DNA of 64,000 nt from Thermaurantiacus tibetensis (GCF_015354055.1 NZ_JACHTM010000001.1:682001-746000), one strand, 5' to 3'. Shown: positions 46,387 to 62,178, counted from the first letter of the stretch. Translations and numbers: made by a program. Notes: generated by a model not told the origin, from the letters alone.

Positions 46387-47498
46387 CGGGCCTGCTCGCC
46401 GCCTACCGGGCGCTGCGCGAGAGCGGCGAGCTTCGGCCGGATGCGGATCAGGAGGCAGTTGCCAACCACCTCGACCGGCTTGCCTCCGCGCTTGCCGCGC
46501 CGCCTCCGGGCCGGCTCGCCCGCCTGTTCGGCGCGAAGGCCGAGGCCGTGCGCGGCGCCTACATCTGGGGCGGGGTGGGGCGCGGCAAGTCGATGCTGAT
46601 GGACCTCTTCTTCCGCAACGTCGAAGGGGTCACGAAGCGCCGGGTCCACTTCCACGCCTTCATGCTGGAGGTCCATGCCCGGATCGCCGCGCAGCGCCGG
46701 GATGACCCCGGCGACCCCATCCCGCCGCTTGCCCGTGTCCTCGGCCGCGAGGCGCGGCTCCTCTGCCTCGACGAGATGCAGGTGACGAACGTGGCCGACG
46801 CCATGATCCTCTCGCGCCTGTTCGAGGGGCTGCTCGCCGCCGGCGTCACCGTGGTGACAACCTCCAACCGCGCGCCGGCGGATCTCTACCGCGACGGGCT
46901 CAACCGCGAGCTCTTCCTCCCCTTCATCGCGCTTCTCGAGACCCGGCTCGACGTCCTGCGCCTCGACGGCCCCGTCGACTACCGGCTGGAGCGGATGGGC
47001 GGGCTTCCCGTCTACCACGTGCCGAACGGGCCGGAGACCACGGCCGCCATGGCCGAGCTCTTCTTCCGCCTGACCGACTTTCCGGTCGAGGATCGCGCCC
47101 GGGTGCCCTCGGCCACGCTTGCGTTGCCCTCGGGGCGGACGCTCCACGTGCCGAAGTCGCTCAAGGGCGTGGCGGTCTTCTCGTTCCGGAAGCTGATCGA
47201 GGGGCCGCATGGACCTGAGGAGTATCTCGCGATCGCGCAGGCCTATCACACGGTGTTCCTGGTCGGCGTGCCGGTGATGGGCCCCGAGATGCGCAACGCC
47301 GCCGCGCGCTTCGTCGCCTTCGTGGACGCGCTCTACGACTGGCGCGTGAAGCTGGTGATCGGGGCCGATGCACCGCCCGAGGGGCTCTACCCGGCCGGAG
47401 ACGGCGCCTTCGAGTTCGCCCGCACCGTCTCGCGGCTCCACGAGATGCAGTCCGCCGCCTATCTCGCCGAAGGCCACGGCCTCCGCGCCTTCGCCTGA
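46383..47498 (+). CDS. zapE: Cell division protein ZapE (AFG1-like ATPase)
   Basis: ZapE (371 aa) is an AFG1/LACE1-type AAA+ ATPase that associates with the FtsZ ring. Walker A is WGGVGRGKSMLMD, Walker B is LLCLDEMQV, and sensor 1 is T-T-S-N-R-A-P. Other family segments are R-V-H-F-H-A-F-M near the P-loop, G-L-N-R-E-L-F-L-P-F-I, and the C-terminal T-V-S-R-L-H-E-M. GTG 46383 overlaps the thioesterase stop. In related genomes I would expect mdh next; here an efflux pair intervenes. Confidence 0.92.
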   Translation: MTGLLAAYRALRESGELRPDADQEAVANHLDRLASALAAPPPGRLARLFGAKAEAVRGAYIWGGVGRGKSMLMDLFFRNVEGVTKRRVHFHAFMLEVHARIAAQRRDDPGDPIPPLARVLGREARLLCLDEMQVTNVADAMILSRLFEGLLAAGVTVVTTSNRAPADLYRDGLNRELFLPFIALLETRLDVLRLDGPVDYRLERMGGLPVYHVPNGPETTAAMAELFFRLTDFPVEDRARVPSATLALPSGRTLHVPKSLKGVAVFSFRKLIEGPHGPEEYLAIAQAYHTVFLVGVPVMGPEMRNAAARFVAFVDALYDWRVKLVIGADAPPEGLYPAGDGAFEFARTVSRLHEMQSAAYLAEGHGLRAFA

Positions 47499-47555
47499 GC
47501 CTTCCGGTTTTGCGAGGCTTGCCCGGGCCTTCGCCTCGGCGCAGGCGGAAGCGCG

Positions 47556-48593
47556 ATGCAGCGTCTCCTGTTCCCGGCGGTCGTCGGCCTCGTTCTCCTG
47601 CTGGCAGCGGCCGGAGGGCTCTGGTGGTGGCTCGAGGGCCGCCACGTCCGCACCACCGACAACGCCTATGTCGAGGCAGACATCGCCGTCATTGCGCCAA
47701 GGGTGCCGGGCTACATCGCCGAGGTGGCCGTCACCGACAACCAGCCGGTGCGCAAAGGGGACGTGCTTGTTCGCCTTGAGGATGCGGACTGGCGGGCGGC
47801 GGTGGCCCGGGCGGAGGCGGAGGTCGCGCGGATGGAGCGGCTGACGGGCGCAGCGCGCGCAAGCGCCAGCGCCGTCCGGTCGCGCATCGGCGAGGCGGAG
47901 GCGGAGCTGCGCGCGGCCGAAGCCGAAGTCGTGCGCGCCCGGGCCGACATGGCGCGCGCCGAGGAGCTGCTGAAGCGCGGCTTTGCCACCCGCGCCCAGG
48001 TGGATGCCAGGCGTGCGGAGCTGGGGGCTGCCGAAGCGCGGGTCGCCGAGCGGCGGGCCGCGCTTGCCGCCGCCAGGGCCAGCCGCACGGCCGCAACCGG
48101 CACCGCCGGCGGCGAGGCGGCCGGGCTTGCCGCGGCGGTTGCCGCGCTCGAGGCGGCGCGGGTCGATCTTGCCAACACGGTTCTGCGGGCGCCGCGCGAC
48201 GGCGTGGTCGGGAACCTCTCGGCGCGCGTCGGCGCCTACGCCCGCACCGGCCAGCAGCTCCTGGTGCTGGTGCCGGTGGAGGAGGCCTATCTGGTGGCCA
48301 ACTTCAAGGAGACGCAGGTGGCGGGCATGGTGCCCGGCCAGCCGGTCGAGGTGCGGCTCGACGCCTGGCCCGGCGTGCCGCTCGAAGGGCGGATCCTCTC
48401 CTTCGCGCCGGCCGCCGGCTCGCGCTTCTCGATCATTCCCCCTGAGAACGCGACGGGCAACTTCACGCGGGTGGTCCAGCGCGTGCCCGTCAAGATCGCG
48501 ATCGCCCGGCCCCTGCCAGAGGGGGTGCGCCTGATCCCAGGGCTTTCCGCGCGGGTCAGGGTGGACATGCGCCGGGCCGCACGCCGGCCATGA
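47556..48593 (+). CDS. emrA: HlyD-family membrane fusion protein (EmrA-like)
   Basis: A 345-aa periplasmic adaptor for an EmrAB-type tripartite efflux pump. One N-terminal membrane segment (about residues 7-26) is followed by the barrel and lipoyl half T-D-N-A-Y-V-E-A-D, VPGYIAEVAVTDNQPVRKGDVL. A long Ala-rich alpha-hairpin and the returning lipoyl segment LRAPRDGVVGNLSARVGAY come next. The final beta-barrel contains V-A-N-F-K-E-T-Q and F-A-P-A-A-G-S. The stop overlaps the emrB start (ATGA). No regulator or outer-membrane TolC partner is adjacent, so a shared TolC is likely. Confidence 0.88.
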   Translation: MQRLLFPAVVGLVLLLAAAGGLWWWLEGRHVRTTDNAYVEADIAVIAPRVPGYIAEVAVTDNQPVRKGDVLVRLEDADWRAAVARAEAEVARMERLTGAARASASAVRSRIGEAEAELRAAEAEVVRARADMARAEELLKRGFATRAQVDARRAELGAAEARVAERRAALAAARASRTAATGTAGGEAAGLAAAVAALEAARVDLANTVLRAPRDGVVGNLSARVGAYARTGQQLLVLVPVEEAYLVANFKETQVAGMVPGQPVEVRLDAWPGVPLEGRILSFAPAAGSRFSIIPPENATGNFTRVVQRVPVKIAIARPLPEGVRLIPGLSARVRVDMRRAARRP

Positions 48594-50149
48594 CCGCGGG
48601 CGAGGGCCTGCCGCCGCCGCGGCTCCTGTTCGCCTTCATGCTCATGGCGTTCGGCATGTTCCTCGCCATCCTCGACATCCAGATCGTCGCGGCCTCGCTC
48701 GGCGAGATCCAGGCCGGGCTTGCGGCCTCGGCCGACGAGATCGCCTGGGTGCAGACGAGCTACCTCGTCGCCGAGGTCATCATGATCCCGCTCTCGGGCT
48801 TCCTCGCCCGCGCGCTCTCCATCCGCTGGCTCTTCGCCCTTTCCTGCGCCGGCTTCACGCTGGCGAGCCTCGCCTGCGCGCTCGCCACCACCATCGAGGC
48901 CATGGTGGTTGCCCGCGCGGCGCAGGGTTTCCTCGGCGGCGCCATGATCCCGACCGTCTACGCCGCCTCGTTCATGATGTTCGGCCGCTCCCGCCAGACG
49001 GCGGTGACCGCCATGACCTCGTTCATCGTCACCCTCGCGCCGATCGTGGGGCCGGTGCTCGGCGGCTGGATCACGAGCCTCTTCTCCTGGCACTGGCTCT
49101 TCCTCGTCAACATCGTTCCTGGCCTCGTCATCACGCTGGCGGTTGTCCTTCTCGTCGACATCGACCGGCCGGCCTTCGCGCTCCTGCGCCGGATCGACCT
49201 GCCGGGGCTCCTGGCGCTCAGCCTCGTGTGCGGCGGCCTCGTCTATGTGCTGGAAGAAGGCACGCGGGCACAGTGGTTCGAGGATTTCTGGATCCGCACC
49301 ATGACCGGGGTCGTCATCGCTGCGGCCCTGCTGCTCTGGCACCGGGTGATGACGGCGGAGGAGCCCATCATCCGGGTCGAGGCGTTTGCGAACCTCAACT
49401 TCACCGCTGGCGTCACGCTTGGCGCCATCTTCGGGATCGGCCTCTACGGCCTCGTCTATCTCTACCCCATGTTCCTCGGCCGGATCGCCGGCATGACGTC
49501 GGGGCAGATCGGCACCACCGTCTGGGTCTCGGGGCTCGCCATGGCGCTGACCGCGCCCGTCTCCGCCGTCCTCGCCAACCGGCTCGATCCGCGGGTGGTC
49601 GCCTCCTGCGGCTTCCTCCTGCTTGCCGCGTCCACCTGGATGACGAGCTTCGTGACCGTCGAGTGGCGCTTTGCCGAGCTGTTCTGGCCGCAGCTGCTCC
49701 GCGGCATGGGGATCATGTTCTGCATCCTCCCCATTTCCATCATCGCCTTCGCCACCCTGCCGCAGGCGCAGATCAAGGACTCGACCGGCTTCTTCACCCT
49801 GTTCCGCAACGTCGGCGGGGCCGTCGGGATCGCTCTCATCAACTCGGTGACGGCGGCCCGCTTCAACGACCACCAGGCCTGGCTTGCCGAATCGGCCACG
49901 AACGCTGCCCGGCCCGAGATCCTGGCGAGGCTCGAGCAGATGGCCGGCTTTGCCGCCAGCCGCGGGCTTGCCGACCCGGAGAACTTCGCCGTGCGCGCGC
50001 TCGCCCGCGAGGTGCGCCGGCAGGCGCTCACCATGGCCTATGCCGATGCCTTCCACCTGCTCGCCCTCATGTTTCTCGCAGCCGCCTTCGTGCCCCTGTT
50101 CCTGGCCCGGCCCGGCACCTTCGCCGACCCGTTGCCGGAGCCGGCGTGA
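48590..50149 (+). CDS. emrB: DHA2-family MFS multidrug transporter (EmrB-like)
   Basis: A 519-aa inner-membrane drug:proton antiporter of the DHA2 (14-helix) major facilitator family. It opens with an F-L-A-I-L-D-I-Q-I-V motif like the family's L-D-x-T-I-V signature. The MFS motif region follows (ISGFLARALSIRWLF-like), then the motif C area GPVLGGWITSLFSWHWLFLVN. About 14 hydrophobic segments can be counted. The drug specificity is not evident. ATG 48590 overlaps the emrA stop. The mdh gene lies 38 bp downstream with its own ribosome-binding site. Confidence 0.9.
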   Translation: MTAGEGLPPPRLLFAFMLMAFGMFLAILDIQIVAASLGEIQAGLAASADEIAWVQTSYLVAEVIMIPLSGFLARALSIRWLFALSCAGFTLASLACALATTIEAMVVARAAQGFLGGAMIPTVYAASFMMFGRSRQTAVTAMTSFIVTLAPIVGPVLGGWITSLFSWHWLFLVNIVPGLVITLAVVLLVDIDRPAFALLRRIDLPGLLALSLVCGGLVYVLEEGTRAQWFEDFWIRTMTGVVIAAALLLWHRVMTAEEPIIRVEAFANLNFTAGVTLGAIFGIGLYGLVYLYPMFLGRIAGMTSGQIGTTVWVSGLAMALTAPVSAVLANRLDPRVVASCGFLLLAASTWMTSFVTVEWRFAELFWPQLLRGMGIMFCILPISIIAFATLPQAQIKDSTGFFTLFRNVGGAVGIALINSVTAARFNDHQAWLAESATNAARPEILARLEQMAGFAASRGLADPENFAVRALAREVRRQALTMAYADAFHLLALMFLAAAFVPLFLARPGTFADPLPEPA

Positions 50150-50157
50150 GGGGCTAG

Positions 50158-51150
<993 letters not shown>

Positions 51151-51160
51151 GGGGGCACGC

Positions 51161-52354
51161 ATGAACATCCATGAGCATCAGGCAAAGGATCTGCTCGCGC
51201 GCTTCGGCGTGCCGGTGCCGAAGGGCGTGGCGGCCTTCTCGGTCGAGGAAGCGGTCGCGGCGGTCGATTCGCTCCCCGGCCCGCTCTACGTCGTCAAGGC
51301 GCAGATCCACGCCGGCGGGCGCGGCAAGGGGCGCTTCCTCGAGTTGCCCGAGGGCGCGAAGGGCGGGGTGAGGCTCGCGCGGTCGAAGGACGAGGTGCGC
51401 GCCCATGCCGCCGAGATGCTGGGCAACACGCTCATCACCGTCCAGACCGGGCCCGCAGGGCGCCGCGTCCAGCGGCTCTACGTGACCGACGGCGTCGACA
51501 TCGACCGCGAGTTCTACCTTGCCTTCCTCGTCGACCGGGCATCGGGCCGGATCGCCGCCGTCGTCTCGACCGAGGGCGGCATGGACATCGAGAAGGTGGC
51601 CCACGAGACGCCGGAGAAGATCGTGACGCTGACGGTCGACCCGGCGACCGGCTGGCGGCCGCACCACGGCCGGCGGGTCGCCGCGGCCCTTGGGCTTGGC
51701 GGAGACCTCGCCGCGCAGGCGGCCGACCTCGCGGCCAAGCTCTACGAGGCCTTCGTCGCGCTCGACGCGAGCCAGATCGAGGTCAACCCGCTCGCCATCT
51801 CGGGCGACCGCCTGCTCGTGCTCGACGCCAAGATGAACTTCGATTCGAACGCGCTGCCGCGCCACCCCGAGATCGTGGCGCTGCGCGACCTCAACGAGGA
51901 GGAGCCGGCCGAGATCGAGGCCTCGAAGCACGACCTCGCCTTCATCAAGCTCGACGGCAACATCGGCTGCCTCGTGAACGGCGCGGGCCTGGCGATGGCG
52001 ACCATGGACATCATCAAGCTCTCAGGGGGCGAGCCGGCGAACTTCCTCGACGTCGGCGGCGGGGCGTCGAAGGAGAAGGTGACGGCGGCCTTCAAGCTCA
52101 TCCTCGCCGACCCGGCCGTGCGCGGCATCCTCGTCAACATCTTCGGCGGGATCATGCGCTGCGACACCATTGCGGAAGGGATCATCGCGGCGGCCCGCGA
52201 GGTCGACCTCAAGGTGCCGCTGGTGGTCCGGCTCGAGGGCACCAACGTCGAGCTCGGCAAGGAGATCCTCGCCGCCTCGGAGCTCGACATCATCCCGGCC
52301 GACGATCTCGGCGATGCCGCGCGCAAGATTGTCGCGGCCGTGAAGGGAGCCTGA
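51161..52354 (+). CDS. sucC: Succinyl-CoA synthetase beta subunit (ADP-forming)
   Basis: SucC (397 aa) binds nucleotide and succinate in the enzyme that makes ATP or GTP from succinyl-CoA. Family segments include [24 protein letters not shown] in the ATP-grasp domain, the N-P-L half of I-E-V-N-P-L-A-I, and [37 protein letters not shown] in segments toward the C-terminus. A final [10 protein letters not shown] segment is also typical. The ATG at 51161 has GGGGG upstream. The sucD gene starts 3 bp after its stop. Confidence 0.97.
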   Translation: MNIHEHQAKDLLARFGVPVPKGVAAFSVEEAVAAVDSLPGPLYVVKAQIHAGGRGKGRFLELPEGAKGGVRLARSKDEVRAHAAEMLGNTLITVQTGPAGRRVQRLYVTDGVDIDREFYLAFLVDRASGRIAAVVSTEGGMDIEKVAHETPEKIVTLTVDPATGWRPHHGRRVAAALGLGGDLAAQAADLAAKLYEAFVALDASQIEVNPLAISGDRLLVLDAKMNFDSNALPRHPEIVALRDLNEEEPAEIEASKHDLAFIKLDGNIGCLVNGAGLAMATMDIIKLSGGEPANFLDVGGGASKEKVTAAFKLILADPAVRGILVNIFGGIMRCDTIAEGIIAAAREVDLKVPLVVRLEGTNVELGKEILAASELDIIPADDLGDAARKIVAAVKGA

Positions 52355-52357
52355 GCG

Positions 52358-53242
52358 ATGGCGATCCTCGTCGATTCCGAAACCCGCGTCATCACCCAGG
52401 GCTTCACCGGCCGGCAGGGCACCTTCCACTCCGAGCAGGCGCTCGCCTACGGCACGAAGCTCGTCGGCGGCGTCGCGCCGGGGAAGGGAGGCACCACGCA
52501 CCTCGGCCTTCCCGTCTTCGAGACCGTGGCCGAAGCCAAGGCGGCAACCGGTGCAACGGCAACCGCCATCTACGTGCCGCCCATGGGCGCGGCCGATGCC
52601 ATCCTCGAGGCGATCGCTGCCGAGATCCCGCTCATCGTCTGCATCACCGAGGGGATCCCGGTGCTCGATATGGTGCCGGTCAAGCGCGCGCTCCAGGGCT
52701 CGAAGTCGCGCCTCATCGGCCCCAACTGCCCTGGCGTGCTGACGCCCGAGGCCTGCAAGATCGGGATCATGCCGGGCTCCATCTTCCGTAAGGGCTCGGT
52801 CGGCATCGTCTCCCGCTCGGGCACGCTCACCTACGAGGCGGTGTTCCAGACGAGCGCGGTCGGCCTCGGCCAGACGACCGCCGTCGGCATCGGCGGCGAC
52901 CCGGTCAACGGCACCAACTTCATCGACGTGCTGGAGATGTTCCTCGCCGACCCCGAGACCGAGAGCATCATCATGATCGGCGAGATCGGCGGCTCGGCCG
53001 AGGAGGAAGCGGCCGCCTTCATCGCCGACGAGCGCCGGCGCGGCCGCAGCAAGCCGATGGTGGGCTTCATCGCCGGGATGACGGCCCCGCCGGGCCGGCG
53101 CATGGGCCACGCGGGGGCCATCGTCTCGGGCGGGCAGGGCAGGGCCGAAGACAAGGTGGCCGCCATGGAAGCGGCCGGCATCCGCATCTCGCCGAGCCCG
53201 TCCGACCTCGGCCGGACGCTCAAGGACCTGCTTGCGGCATGA
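52358..53242 (+). CDS. sucD: Succinyl-CoA synthetase alpha subunit
   Basis: SucD (294 aa) binds CoA and forms the phosphohistidine intermediate. The CoA domain opens with [14 protein letters not shown] and [11 protein letters not shown]. The phospho-acceptor histidine lies in [16 protein letters not shown] and the second glutamate-rich patch are in the middle. Length and order are standard. An 89-bp gap follows before sucA, long enough for an internal promoter, although I cannot point to one. Confidence 0.97.
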   Translation: MAILVDSETRVITQGFTGRQGTFHSEQALAYGTKLVGGVAPGKGGTTHLGLPVFETVAEAKAATGATATAIYVPPMGAADAILEAIAAEIPLIVCITEGIPVLDMVPVKRALQGSKSRLIGPNCPGVLTPEACKIGIMPGSIFRKGSVGIVSRSGTLTYEAVFQTSAVGLGQTTAVGIGGDPVNGTNFIDVLEMFLADPETESIIMIGEIGGSAEEEAAAFIADERRRGRSKPMVGFIAGMTAPPGRRMGHAGAIVSGGQGRAEDKVAAMEAAGIRISPSPSDLGRTLKDLLAA

Positions 53243-53331
53243 CTGCCATGATGGAGGCATTCGCGCCGAGGTTCGGTTGAGCCCGTCGGGGCGAGCGGCT
53301 AGGCTTCTAGGCCCCTGCCGAGGTCCCTCCG

Positions 53332-56187
53332 ATGTCTGACGACGCGATGTTCGAGTCCCCGCCGCGGCCGAGCTGGGCGCGGCACGACTGGCCGCCGCTT
53401 CCCGCCGACGAGCTGACCCTTGCGCTCGATGCCGGGCTCGGCGCCCTCGTCGACGGTGCGAAGGCGGCGGCTGCCGTCGCCCGCGCTGCGCCTTCAGCGC
53501 CTCCGCTCTCGGCGCACGAGGCGGCAGCCGACTCCATCAGGGCGGTGATGCTCATCCGCACCTACCGGGTGCGGGGCCACCTTGCCGCCCATCTTGACCC
53601 GCTGGGGCTTGCCGAGCGGCCCCTGCCGGCCGACCTCACGCCCGAGTTCCATGGGCTGACCGACCCCGACCGCGTCGTCTACCTCGGTGGCATGTTCGGC
53701 GGGATCGAGACCATCACGGTCCGCGAGCTGGTCGAGGTGCTGCGGCGCAACTACTGCGGCAACATCGGCCTCGAGTACATGCACATCAACGATGTCGAGG
53801 AGCGCCGCTTCCTCCAGGAGAAGTTCGAAGGCCGCGACAAGGAGATCCATTTCACGCCGGAGGGCAAGAAGGCGATCCTCAACAAGCTCATCGAGGCCGA
53901 GCAGTTCGAGAAGTTCCTGGCCCGCAAGTACGTGGGCACCAAGCGCTTCGGTCTGGAGGGCGGCGAGGCGGCGATCCCTGCGCTCGAATCGATCATCAAG
54001 GTGGGTGGTGCCCACGGTGTGACCGAAATGGTCATCGGCATGCCGCACCGTGGCCGCCTCAATGTGCTTGCCAACGTGATGAAGAAGCCGTTCCAGACGA
54101 TCTTCCACGAGTTCTCAGGCGGCTCTGCCCACGAGGACGAGGTGGGTGGCTCGGGCGACGTCAAGTACCACCTCGGCACCTCGACCGACCGCGCGTTCGA
54201 CGGCAACCGGGTGCACCTGTCCCTCACCCCCAACCCCTCGCACCTCGAGGCCGTCAACCCGGTGGTGCTCGGCAAGGCCCGTGCCGTGCAGGACCTCGTC
54301 GCCAGCGCGGCCGGCACCGACCGGGACGATGCCGCGCAGGACTCGGTGCTTCCCGTGCTGCTCCACGGCGATGCCGCCTTCGCCGGGCAGGGGATCGTTG
54401 CCGAGTGCCTCTCCTTCTCGGGCGTGCCGGGCTATTCCTCGGGCGGGGCGATCCACTTCATCATCAACAACCAGGTGGGCTTCACCACCTCGCCGGCCTT
54501 CGCCCGCTCCTCGCCCTATCCGTCGGACGTGGCCAAGATCGTGCAGGCCCCCATTTTCCATGTGAACGGCGACGACCCGGAGGCAGTCACCTTCTGCACC
54601 AAGGTGGCCACCGAGTTCCGCCAGCGGTTCAACCGCGACGTCGTCATCGACATGTGGTGCTACCGGCGCTTCGGCCACAACGAGACCGACGAACCGGCCT
54701 TCACCCAGCCGCTCATGTACGCGCGCATCCGCAACCACCGCCCCGTCTCGGAACTTTATGCCGAGCGGCTGATCGCGGAAGGGCTGGTGACGCCGGAGGA
54801 CGTGAAGGACATGATCGACCGCTACGTCGCGGTGCTCGAGCGCGAGTTCGAGGCGGCGAAGACCTTCGTGCCTGGCAAGGCAGAGTGGTTCGGCGGCCGC
54901 TGGGCAGGCATTCACCAGCCCGGAGACCCGGTGACGGCGCGGCGCGGCGCCGAGACGGGCGTGCCCGTCGAGACGCTGCGCGATCTCGCCCGCCGGCTCC
55001 ACGTCGTCCCCGAGGGCTTTGCCATCCACCCGACGCTCGCACGCATCATCCAGGCGCGCGACAGGGCGATCGAGGCGGGCGAGGGGCTCGACTGGGCCAC
55101 CGCCGAGGAGCTGGCCTTCGCAAGCCTGCTTGCCGTGCCCCCGGTCCACCGGGTGCGGCTTTCGGGCCAGGATTCGGGCCGTGGCACCTTCAGCCAGCGC
55201 CACGCCGTGTGGGTGGACCAGCGCACCGGCGCGAAGCACGTGCCGCTGAAGACGCTGGGCGGCTTCTGCGAGATCCTCGACAGCCCGCTCTCCGAGTTCG
55301 GTGTCCTCGGCTTCGAATATGGCTATGCGCTGGCCGACCCGCGCTGCCTCGTGATGTGGGAAGCGCAGTTCGGGGACTTCGCCAACGGCGCGCAGGTGAT
55401 GATCGACCAGTTCATCGCCAGCGGCGAGGCGAAGTGGCTGCGCGCCAACGGCCTCGTGCTCCTGCTGCCGCACGGGTTCGAGGGCCAGGGGCCGGAGCAC
55501 AGCTCGGCTCGGCTCGAGCGCTTCCTCCAGCTCTGCGCCGAGGACAACCTGCAGGTGGCCAACTGCACGACCCCTGCCAACTACTTCCACATCCTCCGGC
55601 GGCAGATGCTGCGCGACTTCCGGAAACCCCTCGTCCTCATGACGCCGAAGTCGCTGCTGCGGCACAAGCGCGCCGTCTCGCGGCTCGACGAGCTGGGGGA
55701 GGGCACCAGCTTCCACCGCGTGCTCGACGACCTCGCCACGCCCGATCCGGACCGCGTCCGCCGGCTCATCCTCTGCTCGGGCAAGGTCTTCTACGACCTC
55801 GCCGAGGCGCGCGACGCCGAGGGCCGCGACGACCTCTACATCCTGCGGATCGAGCAGCTCTACCCCTTCCCTGGCGACATCGTGGCCGACTACGCCCGCC
55901 GCTTCCCGAAGCTCGAGACGGTGGTCTGGGCCCAGGAGGAGCCGCAGAACGCCGGCGCCTGGAGCTTCGTTGCCCCGCTCGTCGAGGTCGCGCTCGGCCG
56001 CCGGCCGGTCTATGCGGGCCGGGCCGCATCCGCCGCCACCGCGACCGGGCTTGCCCGCCGCCACGCCGCCGAGCAGACCAAGCTCATCGCGGAAGCGCTC
56101 GGCCATAGCCGCGCCGAGGTGCGCTCGGCCATCCGCTCGGCGCTCCGCGGCGGGGCGAAGGGCAGCGACGGCGTGAAGGCCGCCTGA
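53332..56187 (+). CDS. sucA: 2-oxoglutarate dehydrogenase E1 component
   Basis: SucA (951 aa) is the thiamine-diphosphate decarboxylase of the 2-oxoglutarate dehydrogenase complex. After an N-terminal helical segment (Y-R-V-R-G-H-L-A-A) come E-Y-M-H-I-N-D, the [14 protein letters not shown] block, [18 protein letters not shown]-type segments and [13 protein letters not shown] with the ThDP-magnesium site. The pyrimidine-binding domain contains [16 protein letters not shown] and [21 protein letters not shown] in parts. The sucB gene begins 13 bp after its stop. Confidence 0.97.
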   Translation: MSDDAMFESPPRPSWARHDWPPLPADELTLALDAGLGALVDGAKAAAAVARAAPSAPPLSAHEAAADSIRAVMLIRTYRVRGHLAAHLDPLGLAERPLPADLTPEFHGLTDPDRVVYLGGMFGGIETITVRELVEVLRRNYCGNIGLEYMHINDVEERRFLQEKFEGRDKEIHFTPEGKKAILNKLIEAEQFEKFLARKYVGTKRFGLEGGEAAIPALESIIKVGGAHGVTEMVIGMPHRGRLNVLANVMKKPFQTIFHEFSGGSAHEDEVGGSGDVKYHLGTSTDRAFDGNRVHLSLTPNPSHLEAVNPVVLGKARAVQDLVASAAGTDRDDAAQDSVLPVLLHGDAAFAGQGIVAECLSFSGVPGYSSGGAIHFIINNQVGFTTSPAFARSSPYPSDVAKIVQAPIFHVNGDDPEAVTFCTKVATEFRQRFNRDVVIDMWCYRRFGHNETDEPAFTQPLMYARIRNHRPVSELYAERLIAEGLVTPEDVKDMIDRYVAVLEREFEAAKTFVPGKAEWFGGRWAGIHQPGDPVTARRGAETGVPVETLRDLARRLHVVPEGFAIHPTLARIIQARDRAIEAGEGLDWATAEELAFASLLAVPPVHRVRLSGQDSGRGTFSQRHAVWVDQRTGAKHVPLKTLGGFCEILDSPLSEFGVLGFEYGYALADPRCLVMWEAQFGDFANGAQVMIDQFIASGEAKWLRANGLVLLLPHGFEGQGPEHSSARLERFLQLCAEDNLQVANCTTPANYFHILRRQMLRDFRKPLVLMTPKSLLRHKRAVSRLDELGEGTSFHRVLDDLATPDPDRVRRLILCSGKVFYDLAEARDAEGRDDLYILRIEQLYPFPGDIVADYARRFPKLETVVWAQEEPQNAGAWSFVAPLVEVALGRRPVYAGRAASAATATGLARRHAAEQTKLIAEALGHSRAEVRSAIRSALRGGAKGSDGVKAA

Positions 56188-56200
56188 AGGGGGACGAGCG

Positions 56201-57466
56201 ATGGCAACCGATGTGCGGATCCCGGCGCTCGGGGAGAGCGTGACCGAGGCGAGCGTCGGCCAGTGGCTGAAGCAGGTGGGCGACCGCGTGGCGGCCGACG
56301 AGCCGATCGTCAGCCTCGAGACCGACAAGGTGGCAGTGGAAGTGCCGGCGCCCGTTGCCGGCGTGCTCGTCGAGCAGCTGGCCAAGGTGGGCGAGACGGT
56401 CGAGGTCGGCGCCCTCATCGCCCGCATTGCCGAAGCGGAGGGCGCGGCGAAGGCCGCCGACGCCGCGGAGGCCGCGCCGCCTGCCCCCGGCCCGGACGCC
56501 GCTCCGGCTGCCGCGCCCGCGCCTGCCGAGGCGGACGCGCCCGCAGCGCCTGCTGAACCGCGCCTCGCGCCGGCGGCCGAGCGGCTCATTGCCCAGTATG
56601 CGCTCGACCCGGCCTCGATTTCGGGCTCGGGCAAGGGCGGGCAGGTCACGAAGGCGGACGTGCTCGCCGCGATCGAGGCCGGCACCGCGCGCCGGCGTGC
56701 CGACGGGGTGCGCCCGGCGGGAGCAACGCCCGCGGCGCCCGCTGTGGCCGCGCCCGCCGCCGGGGCCCGCACCGAGGAGCGGGTGCGCATGTCGCGCCTG
56801 CGCCAGACGATCGCCAAGCGGCTGAAGGAAGCGCAGAACACGGCGGCGATGCTCACCACCTTCAACGACGTCGACATGACGGCGGTGATGGAGGCGCGCG
56901 CCCGCTACCGGGACCTGTTCGAGAAGAAGCACGGGGTGCGCCTCGGCTTCATGTCCTTCTTCGTGAAGGCGTGCGTGCTCGCCGCGCGCGACGTGCCCGC
57001 CGTCAACGCGCGGATCGACGGCGACGAGATCGTCTTCCACAACTACATGGATGTCGGCGTCGCCGTCTCGGGGCCCAACGGGCTCGTCGTCCCGGTGCTC
57101 CGCGATGCCGACCGGCTGGGCTTCGCCGAGATCGAGAAGGCCATCGCCGACTTCGGGGCGCGCGCCCGCGACGGCACGCTCCGCCTCGAGGAGCTGCAGG
57201 GCGGCACCTTCACCATCTCGAATGGGGGCGTGTTCGGCTCGCTCCTGTCCACGCCCATCCTCAACCCGCCGCAATCGGGGGTGCTTGGCATGCACCGGAT
57301 CGAGGAGCGGCCGGTCGCGCGCAACGGACAGGTCGTCATCCGGCCGATGATGTATCTCGCGCTCAGCTACGACCACCGGCTCATCGACGGGCGCGAGGCC
57401 GTGACCTTCCTGGTCCGCGTGAAGGAGGCGCTCGAGGACCCGACCCGCCTTCTTGTCGATCTCTGA
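56201..57466 (+). CDS. sucB: Dihydrolipoamide succinyltransferase (E2)
   Basis: The E2 core of 2-oxoglutarate dehydrogenase (421 aa) transfers succinyl from lipoamide to CoA. One N-terminal lipoyl domain carries the modified lysine K43 in E-T-D-K-V-A-V-E-V. An Ala/Pro-rich linker (about residues 85-120) leads to the E1/E3-binding domain ([11 protein letters not shown]). A second linker follows, then the catalytic domain ending in [12 protein letters not shown] with the catalytic histidine and aspartate. ATG 56201 is preceded by AAGGGGGACG. The stop lies 10 bp before the lpd start proposed here. Confidence 0.96.
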   Translation: MATDVRIPALGESVTEASVGQWLKQVGDRVAADEPIVSLETDKVAVEVPAPVAGVLVEQLAKVGETVEVGALIARIAEAEGAAKAADAAEAAPPAPGPDAAPAAAPAPAEADAPAAPAEPRLAPAAERLIAQYALDPASISGSGKGGQVTKADVLAAIEAGTARRRADGVRPAGATPAAPAVAAPAAGARTEERVRMSRLRQTIAKRLKEAQNTAAMLTTFNDVDMTAVMEARARYRDLFEKKHGVRLGFMSFFVKACVLAARDVPAVNARIDGDEIVFHNYMDVGVAVSGPNGLVVPVLRDADRLGFAEIEKAIADFGARARDGTLRLEELQGGTFTISNGGVFGSLLSTPILNPPQSGVLGMHRIEERPVARNGQVVIRPMMYLALSYDHRLIDGREAVTFLVRVKEALEDPTRLLVDL

Positions 57467-57476
57467 GGAGCTGCCC

Positions 57477-61083
<3,607 letters not shown>

Positions 61084-61092
61084 GCGGGCGAC

Positions 61093-62130
61093 TCAGCGCG
61101 CCCGCGCCGCTTCCTTGAGCGTGGCGAGGAGCGCGGCGGCAGACAGCGGCGCAGCGCCCGCCTCGGCTGCCCGCACCAGCTCCACCATGCGGGCATTGAC
61201 CGGCGCCCGCCGGCCGAGCCTTGCAGCCAGCCGGACCACCTCGCCGTTCAGATAGTCCACTTCCGTCCGCCGGCCCTTCGCGAGATCGTCGGCCATCGAC
61301 GAGCGGGCGTGCGGGTCGACGCGCGTCCTGCCGCCGCCGGCCTGGGCGGCGACGTAGAAATAGAGCCGGTCGGGCAGGCTCATGATGGCCGGCATGAGCT
61401 CGAGCGGCATGGGTAGCGGATCAACCAGCCGGATCCCGGCACGCTTCGCAAGCGCCATCGCCTCGCGCATGGCCATGGCCCAGGCCTGCCGGTAGCCGCG
61501 CTGGCGCAGCTCCTCCATGAGGCTCGCGCCCGAGAGCGCGTTGACCGCGTTGTTGAGGTTGACGAGGAGCTTGCCCCACAGCACGCCGAGGATGTTGTCG
61601 GTCTCGCCGATGGGCACGCCCGCGGCCGCGAACCGCTCGAGGAAGGGCTCGAGGTCGGGGTGGGCCTCGACCGTGAGCCCGCCGACGCCGGTGCCGCGGT
61701 GGAAGCGTCCCGGCTCCGGCTCGGCGACGTTGAACGGCACCATGCCGGCAAGGACGGTGCGCCCGGGCAGGGCCGCGCGGAGCACCTCGGCGTTGGAGAC
61801 CCCGTTCTGGAGCGAGACGACGACCGCGCGCGCCGGGGCATGGGCGGCGATCGCCGCGGCGGCCTCCTCGGTTGCCGCGGACTTGACGGTGACGAGCACG
61901 AGGTCGGCCTCGGCGAGGCCCGCCGGGTCGGTCGTCGCCTCGATGTCGCCGGGCGTCACGATGAGATCGAAGCCGTCCACGTCGGAGACGCGCAGGCCCT
62001 CGGCCGCCTTCCCGACCAGCGCCGGCCGGCCGACGAGCGTGACCCGGGCGTGGGGCGCAAGCCGAGCGCCGACATAGGCTCCGACGAGCCCCGCCCCGAA
62101 CACCGCGATCCCCGGCAATCCGCTGCCCAT
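61093..62130 (-). CDS. panE: 2-dehydropantoate 2-reductase family protein
   Basis: A 345-aa oxidoreductase resembling ketopantoate reductase (PanE), which makes pantoate for coenzyme A. The NADP fold is IAVFGAGLVGAYVGARL. Middle segments are T-V-K-S-A-A-T, SLQNGVSNAEVL and GRFHRGTG. The C-terminal helical domain has the lysine and asparagine of W-G-K-L-L-V-N-L-N-N-A-V-N-A-L and E-V-D-Y-L-N-G-E near the end. Related enzymes act on other 2-oxo acids, so panE is probable, not certain. ATG 62130 fits the family. The gene is divergent from the quinone reductase over 48 bp. Confidence 0.85.
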   Translation of the reverse strand: MGSGLPGIAVFGAGLVGAYVGARLAPHARVTLVGRPALVGKAAEGLRVSDVDGFDLIVTPGDIEATTDPAGLAEADLVLVTVKSAATEEAAAAIAAHAPARAVVVSLQNGVSNAEVLRAALPGRTVLAGMVPFNVAEPEPGRFHRGTGVGGLTVEAHPDLEPFLERFAAAGVPIGETDNILGVLWGKLLVNLNNAVNALSGASLMEELRQRGYRQAWAMAMREAMALAKRAGIRLVDPLPMPLELMPAIMSLPDRLYFYVAAQAGGGRTRVDPHARSSMADDLAKGRRTEVDYLNGEVVRLAARLGRRAPVNARMVELVRAAEAGAAPLSAAALLATLKEAARAR

Positions 62131-62178
62131 TGCCCACACTCTCCCGCTTGCCTATCCCCATAGCGAAGGGAGGCACGC

